64,000 bases of DNA from Pseudomonas kilonensis (lineage in GTDB: Bacteria; Pseudomonadota; Gammaproteobacteria; Pseudomonadales; Pseudomonadaceae). The position numbers and the translations under genes were made by a program. The notes beneath the pieces were generated by a model. The model was not told the DNA's origin. It searched no databases and saw only the letters and a list, made by a program, of their open reading frames with translations. The stretch is from contig NZ_LHVH01000031.1 in NCBI RefSeq assembly GCF_001269885.1, positions 1-64,000 of the forward strand. The letters are read 5' to 3'. Positions 34,077-42,640 of this stretch are shown here, piece by piece (position 1 is the stretch's first letter; the number at the start of each line of letters is the position of its first letter).

Positions 34077-36491
34077 TTAATCCGGCAGTTTGTAGGCAAT
34101 CACATAATCGCCCTGCTTGGTGCCCAGGGAACCGTGACCACCGGCAACAACCAGCACGTATTGCTTGCCGTCCTTGCCGGTGTAGGTCATCGGCGTGGTC
34201 TGGGCGCCGGCGGGCAGGCGGCCTTCCCACAGTTGCTTGCCGTTCTTCACGTCATAGGCACGCAAGTACTGGTCGAGAGTGCCGCTCAGGAACGCCAGGC
34301 CGCTGGCGGTGGTGAAGGGGCCACCCAGGCTCGGGACGCCCATGCTCAGCGGGATCGGTACCGGCGAGCTGTCGCGCACGGTGCCGTTCTTGTGCTTCCA
34401 CAGGGTCTTGTTGGTGGTCAGGTCCACGGCCGCGACATAACCCCACGCAGGCGCCTGGCAAGGCAGGCCCATTGGCGAGAGCAGCGCTTCGAGGATCACC
34501 CCATATGGCGCGCCCTTGTTAGGCTGCACGCCTTCGGTTTCGCTCTTGCGCCCCGGGCCACCCGCCACTTCGGCCGCTGGCACCAGTTTCGACTTGAACG
34601 CCATGTAGCTCGGATTGACGAAGGCGATCTGGCGCACCGGGTCCACCGAAATGCCGCCCCAGTCGAACACGCCGAAGTTGCCTGGGTAGACGATCGAGCC
34701 TTGCAGCGACGGCGGCGTGAACATGCCGTCATAACGCAGCGACTTGAAGTCGATCCGGCAGAGCATCTGGTCGAACGGGGTCACGCCCCACATGTCGCTT
34801 TCCTTGAGGACCGGCGGCACGAAGTTCAGGTCGGACATCGGTTGGGTCGGCGAGGTGTGGTCGCCTTCCACCGCGCCTTGCGGCACAGGGATTTCCTTGA
34901 TCGGCACGATCGGCTGGCCATTGCTGCGGTCCAGCACATAGATGCTGCCCTGCTTGGTCGAGGCCAATACAGCGGGTTTCACGCCATCGGCGGTCTTCAG
35001 GTCCATCAGGGTCGGTTGACCGCCGACGTCCATGTCCCACAGGTCGTGATGAGTGAACTGGAAGTACCAGCGCACCTTACCAGTGGCGATGTCCAGGGCG
35101 GTCAGGCCAGCGGCGTATTTTTCCGATTCCGGTGTGCGCAAACCACCGAACTGATCGGGGGTCTGGTTGCCCATCGGCAGGTAGAGCATGCCGAGTTTTT
35201 CATCGACGCTGAACATGGACCACATGTTCGGGGAGTTGCGGGTGTAGGTCTTGCCTTCGGCAATCGGCGTGGTGTCGTCCGGATTGCCGCTGTCCCAGTT
35301 CCACACCAGCTTGCCGGTGTGCACGTCGTAGGCACGGATGACACCGCTGGGCTCGTCGGTGGAGACGTTATCGGTGACGTGGCCGCCGATCACCACCAGG
35401 TTCTGGGTGACCGCCGGTGGCGACGTGGAGTAGTAACCGCCGGCGGTGAAACCACCGATGTTGGCGGTCAGGTCGACCTGGCCCTTGTCGCCGAAGTCTT
35501 CGCACATCTTGCCGGTGTCGGCGTTGAGGGCGATCAGACGGGTGTCGGCGGTCGGCAGGAAGATCCGCCGTGGGCATACGTTGCTGGCCGGCGTGGTGCT
35601 GGCGGCACCGGTGGGGCTCTGCTCGGCAGAGGCGTACGCGGCGTCATCGTGATAGGTCACGCCACGGCAGGTCATGTGGGCCCAACCCTTGAAGTTCTGC
35701 GCTTTTTGCGTGGAAAGCTTCGGATCGAAACGCCAGATTTCCTTGCCGGTTTCAGGCTCCAGGGCAATCACCTGGCTGTGAGGCGTGCACACGTAGAGCA
35801 TGCCGTTGGCCTTCAGCGGGGTGTTTTCGGCAGTGGTTTCACCCGGATCGTTCGGCCCTGGCAGGTCGCCGGTGCGATAGGTCCAGGCCGGCACCAGTTT
35901 GCTGACGTTCTCGGGGGTGATCTGCGCCAGCGGCGAATAGCGGTCGCCATGGGCACTGCGCCCGTAGGAGTTCCAGTCGCCGTCCGGCATGACCGGTGCG
36001 GTGTTGGCCATGCCCGGCACGCTGTCGCGGTCCAGTTGGCCCTTGATTTCACCCGGGTTGGTGAACTGGCTGGCGAGCGCGGCAACACCGGCGATGACCA
36101 CGGCGGCGCCCAATGCGCGGGTACCCATGGACGAGGCATCGGCGGTCAATAGCGGGCGACGGAACCACGGCAGCAACATGACGATGCCCAAGGCAAACAG
36201 CATCGCCAGGCGCGGCACCAGTTGCCACCAGTCCAGGCCCACTTCCCACAATGCCCACACGGTGCTGGCGAACAGCACCAGCGCGTACAGGCCCAGGGCC
36301 GCGCGACGGGCCATGATCAGCAGCACGCCGGTCAGCGCCAGGCCGAGACCGGCCAGCAGGTAGTACAACGAGCCGCCAAGCGTGCTCAGCTTGACTCCCC
36401 CGGCCAGCAGGACCAGGCCCATCAATAGAAGCAGAATGCCGAGCAGACTCGGTAGCAGACGGCTTCGACTCAAAGCACCCTCAGTGCTCAT
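34077..36491 (-). CDS. gcd: Membrane-bound PQQ-dependent glucose dehydrogenase
   Basis: An 804-residue protein (E. coli Gcd is 796). Five hydrophobic segments in the first about 145 residues anchor it in the inner membrane; the rest is an eight-bladed quinoprotein propeller in the periplasm. DWNSYGRSAHGDRYSPL begins the propeller, and GGHVTDNVSTDEPSGVIRAYD holds the aspartate equivalent to E. coli catalytic D466. It oxidises glucose to gluconolactone and passes electrons to ubiquinone, the first step of the direct oxidative pathway that also acidifies soil and dissolves phosphate. No pqq genes are in the window. Confidence 0.95.
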   Translation of the reverse strand: MSTEGALSRSRLLPSLLGILLLLMGLVLLAGGVKLSTLGGSLYYLLAGLGLALTGVLLIMARRAALGLYALVLFASTVWALWEVGLDWWQLVPRLAMLFALGIVMLLPWFRRPLLTADASSMGTRALGAAVVIAGVAALASQFTNPGEIKGQLDRDSVPGMANTAPVMPDGDWNSYGRSAHGDRYSPLAQITPENVSKLVPAWTYRTGDLPGPNDPGETTAENTPLKANGMLYVCTPHSQVIALEPETGKEIWRFDPKLSTQKAQNFKGWAHMTCRGVTYHDDAAYASAEQSPTGAASTTPASNVCPRRIFLPTADTRLIALNADTGKMCEDFGDKGQVDLTANIGGFTAGGYYSTSPPAVTQNLVVIGGHVTDNVSTDEPSGVIRAYDVHTGKLVWNWDSGNPDDTTPIAEGKTYTRNSPNMWSMFSVDEKLGMLYLPMGNQTPDQFGGLRTPESEKYAAGLTALDIATGKVRWYFQFTHHDLWDMDVGGQPTLMDLKTADGVKPAVLASTKQGSIYVLDRSNGQPIVPIKEIPVPQGAVEGDHTSPTQPMSDLNFVPPVLKESDMWGVTPFDQMLCRIDFKSLRYDGMFTPPSLQGSIVYPGNFGVFDWGGISVDPVRQIAFVNPSYMAFKSKLVPAAEVAGGPGRKSETEGVQPNKGAPYGVILEALLSPMGLPCQAPAWGYVAAVDLTTNKTLWKHKNGTVRDSSPVPIPLSMGVPSLGGPFTTASGLAFLSGTLDQYLRAYDVKNGKQLWEGRLPAGAQTTPMTYTGKDGKQYVLVVAGGHGSLGTKQGDYVIAYKLPD

Positions 36492-37000
36492 AGTGTGTTT
36501 CTCCGTGACGTTTTAAGGAGTCCCGCGCAAGTAGTCACTGTAGATGACGATCTTGCGGGGGCATGGTTCAGTTGAAAAAGGTAATTGGGTGTACGCGGAC
36601 CATTGTGGGAGCGGGCTTGCTCGCGAAAGCGGCATGTCAGGCGACTTTTATGCCGGATGTGAAATCGCCTTCGCGAGCAAGCCCGCTCCCACAGAAAGTC
36701 GTTCGTCATACGCCAAAAGACAGCGCTGTCTTTCGGAGTCTGGACATCGAGCATTCTTAGATTTTTCAGCAGGTAATAAACTGGACGCAGAGGCTTCGGC
36801 ACAACAGAAGAAGCGTTTCAGCAGGCGGCGCAAGGATAATGTCCTGCTCTCAATAGAGAAAGAGCTTTTGCTGACATGAATCATCTCGGATTCGGTAACA
36901 GTGCGCCTGGCGCTGACGGCCATGATGAAGGCTATGCTTCCACCAAAGGGGCACCTCGGCTAAGGTGCGCGGCTTTACACCTTTAGCGCGAAGGCCTCCC
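36492..37000. other. Intergenic region with a REP element and no recognised gene
   Basis: The first 110 bp must include the gcd promoter. A REP inverted repeat lies at 36605-36693. Frames of up to about 110 codons exist but read through the repeat and resemble nothing; I do not call them. Confidence 0.65.
36605..36693. repeat. REP/REPIN inverted repeat
   Basis: GTGGGAGCGGGCTTGCTCGC faces GCGAGCAAGCCCGCTCCCAC with about 50 bp between the hairpin halves. This is the GCGGGCTTGCTCGC subtype, unlike the AAGGCTTGCCC subtype nearby. Confidence 0.9.
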
Positions 37001-37231
37001 ATGACCGAACCCAACAACAACCCGCTGCACGGCGTGACGCTGGAGCAGATCCTCAACGCCCTCGTGCAGCACTACGAATGGTCGGGCCTGGCTGAACGCA
37101 TCGACATCCGTTGCTTCAAGAGCGACCCGAGCATCAAGTCGAGCCTGACTTTCCTGCGCAAGACGCCGTGGGCACGGGAGAAGGTCGAGCGCCTGTACAT
37201 CAAGTTGATGCGCACTAAACGGCCGGTCTGA
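37001..37231 (+). CDS. VF530-family (DUF2132) DNA-binding protein
   Basis: A 76-residue protein, start chosen at MTEPNNNPLHGVTLE behind AAGG. The sequence NPLHGVTLEQILNALVQHYEWSGLAERIDIRCF followed by PSIKSSLTFLRKTPWAREKVE is the complete VF530 signature. Structural work on the Vibrio protein suggested double-stranded DNA binding; the cellular role is unknown. Only 3 bp separate it from the membrane protein gene that follows, so they are probably co-transcribed. Confidence 0.88.
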   Translation: MTEPNNNPLHGVTLEQILNALVQHYEWSGLAERIDIRCFKSDPSIKSSLTFLRKTPWAREKVERLYIKLMRTKRPV

Positions 37232-37234
37232 GTC

Positions 37235-37873
37235 ATGGGGATTGACAAGGGTCGTCAGCGCTTCGTATCGGTGACGGCACTGCTGGGCTGGGTGGGATTG
37301 AGCATCCAGCTGTACCTGATCCTGCTGGGTCGCTGGAAACTGGACGCGAGCCTGCTGGGCGGGCTGGTGAGTTTCTTCAGCTTCTTCACGGTACTGACCA
37401 ACCTGTTGGTGGCGGTCGTTCTGACCTGGGAACTGACCCACCGCCAATCCCCGACCCGACGCTGGTTCCTACGGCCCAGCACACGCAGCGGCGTCGCCGT
37501 GAGCATCGCCCTGGTCGGCCTGGCCTACAACCTGCTGCTGCGCCACCTCTGGCAGCCCGAAGGCTGGCAGTTCGTGGCCGATGAGTTGCTGCACGACGTG
37601 GTGCCCTTGCTGTACATCGCCTATTGGTGGCTCTACGTGCCCAAAGGCGGCTTGCGCCTGGGCCACATCGGGCTTTGGGTGATCTACCCCTTGGTGTACT
37701 TCGCCTACGTCCTGCTGCGCGGGGATCTATTGGCGGCTTACCCCTACCCTTTCATCGATGTGGCGAACCTGGGTTATCCACAGGTGTTCATCAATGCCGG
37801 GGGGATATTGCTGGGGTTTATCGCGATTGCGCTGGGGATGGTGGGGGTCGATCGGTGGGCATCGTTGAAATAG
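37235..37873 (+). CDS. Pr6Pr-family membrane protein
   Basis: A 212-residue protein with six hydrophobic segments. The block SFFSFFTVLTNLLVAVVL near residue 50, then LYNLLLRHLWQPEGW-like text, LHDVVPLLYIAYWWL and YVLLRGDLLAAYPYPFIDV, match the Pr6Pr (FAR-17a/AIG1-like) family. Function is unknown; distant eukaryotic relatives are lipid hydrolases. It is coupled tightly to the VF530 gene upstream. REP and 15-bp tandem repeats follow. Confidence 0.83.
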   Translation: MGIDKGRQRFVSVTALLGWVGLSIQLYLILLGRWKLDASLLGGLVSFFSFFTVLTNLLVAVVLTWELTHRQSPTRRWFLRPSTRSGVAVSIALVGLAYNLLLRHLWQPEGWQFVADELLHDVVPLLYIAYWWLYVPKGGLRLGHIGLWVIYPLVYFAYVLLRGDLLAAYPYPFIDVANLGYPQVFINAGGILLGFIAIALGMVGVDRWASLK

Positions 37874-37906
37874 AGGCCTGCAGAGCACATAGCTGTGTGA
37901 GCCAAA

Positions 37907-38085
37907 CCTGTGGGAGCAAGGCTTGCCCGCGATGACTGTGGGAGCAAGGCTTGCCCGCGATGAAGATCACGCGGTTTACCTGAAGACCACGGCACCCGCA
38001 TCGCGAGCAAGCTTTGCTCCCACAGATAGGTGTCCCACAGATAGGTGTCCCACAGGTAGGTGTCCCACAGGTAGGTGTCCCACAG
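37907..38085. repeat. REP element followed by a 15-bp tandem array
   Basis: Two left half-sites (TGTGGGAGCAAGGCTTGCCC twice, 37911 onward) face one right half-site. The terminal CCCACAG is then repeated with GATAGGTGT or GGTAGGTGT at a 15-bp period: copies at 38019, 38034, 38049 and 38064, with a partial at 38079. Confidence 0.93.
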
Positions 38086-38109
38086 GGATTTTGTGTTCAC
38101 AGGTGGAGA

Positions 38110-38319
38110 TCACCGCCTAGCCGGCAACATCCACACCAACCCACTGGCCTTGGCCCGTTCATGACACAACGCCAAGACACCGCGGCGCTCCTCGTTGTCC
38201 ATCCGGCTCCACCGGGTGATCTCCGCCACGGTGCGCTGGCAACCGGTGCAGATGTCGTCATCGTCCAGCGCGCAGATGTTCACGCAGGGCGAAGGCACCG
38301 GGCGTTCAGGGGCGCTCAT
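38110..38319 (-). CDS. DUF1289 small Cys-rich protein
   Basis: A 69-residue protein with C12-x3-C16 and C24-x2-C27 (PSPCVNICALDDDDICTGCQRT), then WSRMDNEERRGVL. This is the DUF1289 pattern, probably a metal-binding (zinc or Fe-S) fold of unknown role. Its start overlaps the stop of the gamma-carbonic anhydrase gene (ATGA), so the two are translated together. Confidence 0.9.
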   Translation of the reverse strand: MSAPERPVPSPCVNICALDDDDICTGCQRTVAEITRWSRMDNEERRGVLALCHERAKASGLVWMLPARR

Positions 38320-38840
38320 GGTTCCTGCTCGAACAGGTCGCGGGCGTAGCGCTGGGCATTGTGCACATAGTGCGCGGCGCTGGCCTCGAGCATGTTCTTC
38401 TGAGCCTCGGTCAGTTCACGCACCACCTTGCCGGGCGAGCCCATCACCAGCGAGCCGTCGGGAATTTCCTTGCCTTCGCCGATCAGCGAGTTGGCGCCGA
38501 TGATGCAGTTCTTGCCGATCTTCGCGCCGTTGAGAATCACCGCGTTGATGCCGATGAGGCTGTAGTCGCCCACCGTACAGCCATGGAGCATGGCGTTGTG
38601 GCCGATGGTCACACCGGTGCCGATGGTCAGCGGATAGCCCATGTCGGTGTGCATCACCGTGCCGTCCTGCACGTTGCTGTTCTTGCCGATCAGGATCAGT
38701 TCGTTGTCACCGCGCAGTACGGCGTTGAACCAGACATTGGCGCCCTCTTCGAGGCGGACCTTGCCCACCAGCGTGGCGTTGGGCGCGACCCAGCTCTGTG
38801 GGTGGGTTTCGACACGGGCATCGCCCAGGCGGTATTTCAT
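38316..38840 (-). CDS. Gamma-carbonic-anhydrase family protein (YrdA-like)
   Basis: A 174-residue left-handed beta-helix protein made of hexapeptide repeats (IGKNCIIGANSLIG and similar). The three zinc-binding histidines of the Cam/YrdA family are present at H64, H81 and H86 (VMHTDMG, IGHNAMLHG). Active CO2 hydration is not proven for many family members. It is followed by the coupled DUF1289 gene and preceded by the Nudix gene at 16 bp, so all three likely form an operon. Confidence 0.9.
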   Translation of the reverse strand: MKYRLGDARVETHPQSWVAPNATLVGKVRLEEGANVWFNAVLRGDNELILIGKNSNVQDGTVMHTDMGYPLTIGTGVTIGHNAMLHGCTVGDYSLIGINAVILNGAKIGKNCIIGANSLIGEGKEIPDGSLVMGSPGKVVRELTEAQKNMLEASAAHYVHNAQRYARDLFEQEP

Positions 38841-38856
38841 GAGGGTCCTCGGGTCA

Positions 38857-39456
38857 TCAGGTATTGATGTAGCTTTTGGGCGGTGTGTGCAGGTCGATGT
38901 CGGCGTCGTACAGCAGGTTGACCAGTTCGACGATCATGATCGCCGTCAGGCCCCAGATCTTGTACTCGCCAAATCGATAGCTGGGCACGTACCAACTGCG
39001 GCCCTGGTAATCGATACGGTGCGTGTGTTCACGCGGATCCTTGCGGAAAAACTCCAGCGGCACGCTGAATACCGCAGCGATCTCGGCATCGTTGGCCTGG
39101 TATTCGACGTAGTCCGGAATCACCCCGACATACGGTGTGACCTTGATGCCATGCAGCGAGATCAACGGGCTGAGGGGGCCGATCACTTCCACCAGGCCGG
39201 GCGGCAGGCCGATTTCTTCCTCGGCTTCGCGCAGGGCGGTGAAGATCAGGTCCGGGTCTTCCGGGTCGCGGCGCCCGCCGGGGAACGCCACCTCGCCGCC
39301 ATGGGTCGAGAGCCCGCTGGCGCGCAGGGTCAGTACCAGCTCCGGTTCATCGCTGCGGGTGATCGGCACCAGCACCGCGGCTTCAGGGAAACGTTGGTCG
39401 GCCTGCAGATCGTGCGGGGTATGGTTGCTTACTCGATGCAGTAGCTCGTCCAGCAT
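38857..39456 (-). CDS. CoA pyrophosphatase, Nudix family (NudL-like)
   Basis: A 199-residue protein. The Nudix box GGRRDPEDPDLIFTALREAE followed by EEIGL is complete. The NudL/CoA-diphosphatase element LTLRASGLSTHGGEVAFPGG precedes it. Such enzymes cleave CoA and acyl-CoA to phosphopantetheine and 3',5'-ADP. It is the first gene of the three-gene minus-strand cluster and is divergent from a second Nudix gene across 145 bp. Confidence 0.88.
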   Translation of the reverse strand: MLDELLHRVSNHTPHDLQADQRFPEAAVLVPITRSDEPELVLTLRASGLSTHGGEVAFPGGRRDPEDPDLIFTALREAEEEIGLPPGLVEVIGPLSPLISLHGIKVTPYVGVIPDYVEYQANDAEIAAVFSVPLEFFRKDPREHTHRIDYQGRSWYVPSYRFGEYKIWGLTAIMIVELVNLLYDADIDLHTPPKSYINT

Positions 39457-39601
39457 GAGACTTCTCGATTTATTCGCTACCTTGCATCATGCACCAATCG
39501 TTCAAGCGGCCCAACCCCCGCACCACGTCGTGTCGCGAAACGACAACTTGCCGCACCGGCCTACGCACGCCAAGATAGGCGCAGCATTCAGGAACCCAAG
39601 C

Positions 39602-40153
39602 ATGAAATTCTGTAGCCAGTGCGGTAACCCGGTGACCCAGCGCATACCCGAAGGCGACTCGCGCCTGCGTTTTGTCTGCGACACCTGCCACACCATCCAT
39701 TACCAGAACCCCAACATCGTGGCCGGTTGCGTACCGACCTGGGGCAGTAAAGTCCTGTTGTGCCGGCGCGCCATCGAGCCGCGGCGCGGTTACTGGACGC
39801 TGCCGGCAGGCTTCATGGAAAACGGCGAAACCATCGAACAGGCCGCCGTGCGCGAAACCGCCGAAGAAGCCTGCGCCCGGGTGCGAAACTTGAGCATCTA
39901 TACGCTGATTGACGTACCGCATATCAGCCAGGTACATGTATTCTTCCGCGCCGAGCTGATGGATGAGGATTTCGCCGCCGGGCCCGAGAGCCTGGAAGTG
40001 AAGCTGTTCGAAGAAGCGGAGATTCCCTGGGACGAGTTGGCTTTCCGTACGGTGGGCCGCACCCTGGAATATTTCTATGCCGACCGCCGCGCCGAGGATT
40101 ACCCGGTGCGATCCGAATCGATTCCACCGTTGGCTCAGCCGGCCAACACCTGA
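39602..40153 (+). CDS. Nudix hydrolase with N-terminal zinc ribbon
   Basis: A 183-residue protein starting MKFCSQCGNP. Four cysteines (C4, C7, C26, C29) form a zinc ribbon like that of NudC. The Nudix box GFMENGETIEQAAVRETAEE follows LPAGF at about residue 85. It is shorter than NudC (about 257), so I infer a nucleotide-diphosphate hydrolase of undefined substrate. The upstream in-frame extension overlaps the opposite Nudix gene and is not used. Confidence 0.88.
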   Translation: MKFCSQCGNPVTQRIPEGDSRLRFVCDTCHTIHYQNPNIVAGCVPTWGSKVLLCRRAIEPRRGYWTLPAGFMENGETIEQAAVRETAEEACARVRNLSIYTLIDVPHISQVHVFFRAELMDEDFAAGPESLEVKLFEEAEIPWDELAFRTVGRTLEYFYADRRAEDYPVRSESIPPLAQPANT

Positions 40154-40198
40154 AAAACCAATCAATATAGTCGCGACACCTCTAGGGATATCGTTTCA

Positions 40199-40705
40199 AT
40201 GCGCTGGTTGCTTGTCCTGTTCTGCTTGTCGTTCACAACGGTGTCCCAGGCCTCGGCGGTGGGAACCTACAACGGCAAGGTCATCGAAAAAGTGCTGGTG
40301 CTCAAGTCCGCCCATCAATTGCAATTGATCAACGACGGCAAGCCGCTCAAGACCTATCGCATCTCCCTGGGCAAGGGCGCCAAAAAAGGCCCCAAGCTGA
40401 TAGAAGGCGACAAGCGCACCCCCGAAGGCTTCTATTGGCTGGACTGGCGCAAGACCAGCGACCGGTTCTATCTGTCGATGCACATTTCCTACCCCAACAT
40501 CAGCGACGCCGCCCGCGCCCGCCGCGAAGGCGTGGAACCGGGGGGCATGATCATGATCCACGGCACGCCGGATTCGGAAGAGAACCCTGAGCAGTTGTTC
40601 CATACGCTGGACTGGACCGATGGCTGCATCGCCATGCGCAATGTGGACATGCGCGAGGTGTGGAGCCTGGTGCCGGATGGGACGATGATCGAAATCCGGC
40701 CGTAG
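40199..40705 (+). CDS. L,D-transpeptidase-like protein (YkuD fold)
   Basis: A 168-residue protein with a signal peptide ending SQA-SAV. The YkuD active-site elements are H121 in IMIHGTP and C143 in DWTDGCIAMRN; the usual serine two residues before the cysteine's glycine is threonine (T140). These enzymes form or trim peptidoglycan cross-links or attach lipoproteins in the periplasm. It lies 45 bp after the Nudix gene. A large inverted repeat and the ADP-ribosyltransferase gene follow. Confidence 0.88.
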   Translation: MRWLLVLFCLSFTTVSQASAVGTYNGKVIEKVLVLKSAHQLQLINDGKPLKTYRISLGKGAKKGPKLIEGDKRTPEGFYWLDWRKTSDRFYLSMHISYPNISDAARARREGVEPGGMIMIHGTPDSEENPEQLFHTLDWTDGCIAMRNVDMREVWSLVPDGTMIEIRP

Positions 40706-41070
40706 TACCCGACCACACATGAGATCCCTGTGGCGAGGGGATTTATCCCCGTTGGGCTGCGCAGCAGCCCCCCTAAACAAACAACTCAATTTTCCTGACA
40801 CACCGAATTGCCTGGCTTGAGGGCTGCTTCAGCCCAACGGGGATAAATCCCCTCGCCACAGGGAACGGTGTCGACCAGCCTTTTGTTACAAGTCCAAGAA
40901 CCGCAACGCAATCCCCTCCCCCAGCCTTGATCTACCCTCAGAACTGATGCGGTGGTTCGGCTCGCTGTGCCCCGCAGAATCCAAAGTGAGACGTGTCACG
41001 TCGAAGCATAGGTAGTCATGACGTATGTGATTCGACAGGGCTTCACCTGCTCCAGATGAGACATCAAATC
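40706..41070. other. Intergenic region upstream of the ADP-ribosyltransferase gene
   Basis: It contains the inverted repeat at 40728-40861 and then about 210 bp without a gene, presumably holding the promoter of the toxin-like gene. No clear sigma-70 box was identified. Confidence 0.6.
40728..40861. repeat. GCGAGGGGATTTATCCCC-type inverted repeat
   Basis: CTGTGGCGAGGGGATTTATC faces GATAAATCCCCTCGCCACAG. The outer arms equal those of the RAYT-flanking modules, but the inner arms carry GTTGGGCTG and a shortened GGGCTGCTTCAGCCC, and the spacer is unrelated. Confidence 0.92.
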
Positions 41071-42141
41071 ATGACAACTCATAACAGTTTTATACGGACG
41101 ACAGCGGTTGCGGTGGTGGCGTTGACGGGTGTGTGGCAACCGGGCTCCGACGCGTGGGGGGCCGATGGAAAAGAGGAGCCGTGGTATACCGCCTGGCTTC
41201 AGGTCGCGGCGGATTCGAGCGTGCCGATCCGCGATACCAAGCCATCGTTGCATTGGCGTACCGACATGGGCACGCTCTATCGAGGAGACACTACGGATCA
41301 GGGACTCGGGGCCTTCCAAGACGGGATCTTACCCAAAGCCGCAGGCTTCCCCATACCCGAGTGGATGTATGACTGGTGGAGCCACGGAGCTGGGGCAGGG
41401 AAATCAGTCTACAGCAGCACAACCCGCGATCAGGGGCTCGCCCAGCGCTTCGCCAAGGAATGGGTGTATGAGATCAAAGCCCCTCATGGTATTGACCAGG
41501 ATGCATCTGGTGGAGCTGTCAGCGAGCAGGAAATCAGCTTTCCGGGGGGAGTCAAGCGCGAGTTCATCAGGCAAGCATGCAAGAAAGACAACCTTGCCGA
41601 TTGTGAAGCGAACCAGAACTACCGCGAGCCGACCGGCCATGAAAGCCCACTGGAGGTCGCGGCGGTCAGCATAGAATGGAGCCGGATCACGCCTCCAGAA
41701 GGTCTGGCGTGGGTAAAAAGCAAAGAGTCCCTCTGGGCGGTCGGTTCCCAGACAATCAATCCAGTACAGGGGGCGGCTGCGCTTGCCCAAGGGTTACGGG
41801 GCAGGAGCTCGCTGCCACCCATTCTCAGATGGGCCAGCCAGCCGGAGTCCCCCTACATTCAATCGGTCGTTGTGGCATTTCGCGACTATAGCGAAGCCAA
41901 GGTCTGGGCTGTCGTGGAAGCACAAAACGGTGGATGGGTATATGAAGTCAGACCCAACAGCGTGGCAGTGGATCTATCAGGGCGTAACACCGGCGCACGC
42001 GAAGGCGCCTTCGCGTTCATCGGCGGTATCAAGGGAGGCCTGTTGATGAACGCCCGCCGTTTCGAGAAAGGCGTGGGCGAACCGGTCGAGTGCATTGGCA
42101 TCGAAAAAGAAGCTTGCCGCCTCGAAAACCGCCATCAATAG
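41071..42141 (+). CDS. Putative secreted mono-ADP-ribosyltransferase toxin (enterotoxin-A-like)
   Basis: With the ATG at 41071 the protein has 356 residues and a signal peptide ending near AWG-ADG (about residue 30); starts at 41056 or 40993 are possible. The R-S-E signature is visible in order: R71 in GTLYRGDTT, S116-T117-T118 in KSVYSSTTRDQG, and E152-Q-E154 in SEQEISFPGG. The layout resembles cholera/pertussis/pierisin-type toxins, which transfer ADP-ribose from NAD to a protein or DNA. Cysteines at 170/178 and 341/349 may form disulphides. The C-terminal half repeats the fold without the catalytic residues. No B-subunit or immunity gene is adjacent. Confidence 0.75.
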   Translation: MTTHNSFIRTTAVAVVALTGVWQPGSDAWGADGKEEPWYTAWLQVAADSSVPIRDTKPSLHWRTDMGTLYRGDTTDQGLGAFQDGILPKAAGFPIPEWMYDWWSHGAGAGKSVYSSTTRDQGLAQRFAKEWVYEIKAPHGIDQDASGGAVSEQEISFPGGVKREFIRQACKKDNLADCEANQNYREPTGHESPLEVAAVSIEWSRITPPEGLAWVKSKESLWAVGSQTINPVQGAAALAQGLRGRSSLPPILRWASQPESPYIQSVVVAFRDYSEAKVWAVVEAQNGGWVYEVRPNSVAVDLSGRNTGAREGAFAFIGGIKGGLLMNARRFEKGVGEPVECIGIEKEACRLENRHQ

Positions 42142-42261
42142 TTTTCGCAGTGCAGGCTGGCTAATGCTAACTCCCACAATGGTGTTGTGAACGCCACTAA
42201 CCACTGTGGGAGCGAGCTTGCTCCGGGCGGCGATCCGACGATGGGGCCGGCACTTATGGCA

Positions 42262-42618
42262 TCAAGTCCGAAGCTCTACCCGGTCCAAGGCTTTGTTCGC
42301 CAACAACGTTCCCAGCTCGATCATCTGCGCCACCCCCAACGCCACATGCCGCCGCGAACCGTCCAAGTCAAACAGGAGGTCGCTAAGCACCGCATTGGCC
42401 GAGGCCAGGGTTTCGCTGAGGTTGGCTAGCAAGGTTTCGGTGTCAACGTTGTCCGATACGCTGAACAACTGCACCGAGGGTTTGGGTTCTGGTTCGCTGT
42501 CGTCAGGCTTGAGGTAATGATCCATCGCGCGGTCGGCGGCTTCTTTCAGCTTTTCGGGGGCGTAGTCGCCGTAGGGGAAGGTGGAGGTGGGTTTTGGCAT
42601 GTCAGAATTATTTTTCAA
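42262..42618 (-). CDS. Small DUF6124/DUF3077-like protein
   Basis: I place the start at a TTG codon because AAGGAG lies six bases before it; the first ATG (42600) is about 24 bases from that site. This gives 118 residues beginning MKNNSDMPKPTSTF. The segment EKLKEAADRAMDHYL and the C-terminal helix SRRHVALGVAQMIELGTLLANKALD fit a small family common in Pseudomonas, of unknown function. It looks like a soluble helical protein. The leader holds a GC-rich hairpin (42641-42664). It stands alone, next to a repeat-rich region. Confidence 0.72.
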   Translation of the reverse strand: MKNNSDMPKPTSTFPYGDYAPEKLKEAADRAMDHYLKPDDSEPEPKPSVQLFSVSDNVDTETLLANLSETLASANAVLSDLLFDLDGSRRHVALGVAQMIELGTLLANKALDRVELRT

Positions 42619-42640
42619 TTGAAGCTCCTTTAAATTAATG

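Noticed and set aside
36544..36879. Possible 111-residue protein in the gcd-VF530 gap
   Set aside because: The frame runs through both arms of a REP element and resembles no family; no ribosome site precedes it.
41071..42262. Toxin-immunity pair: the ADP-ribosyltransferase with the small DUF6124-like gene
   Set aside because: The genes are on opposite strands, the small protein belongs to a family found widely without such neighbours, and a secreted toxin of this type needs no immunity protein.
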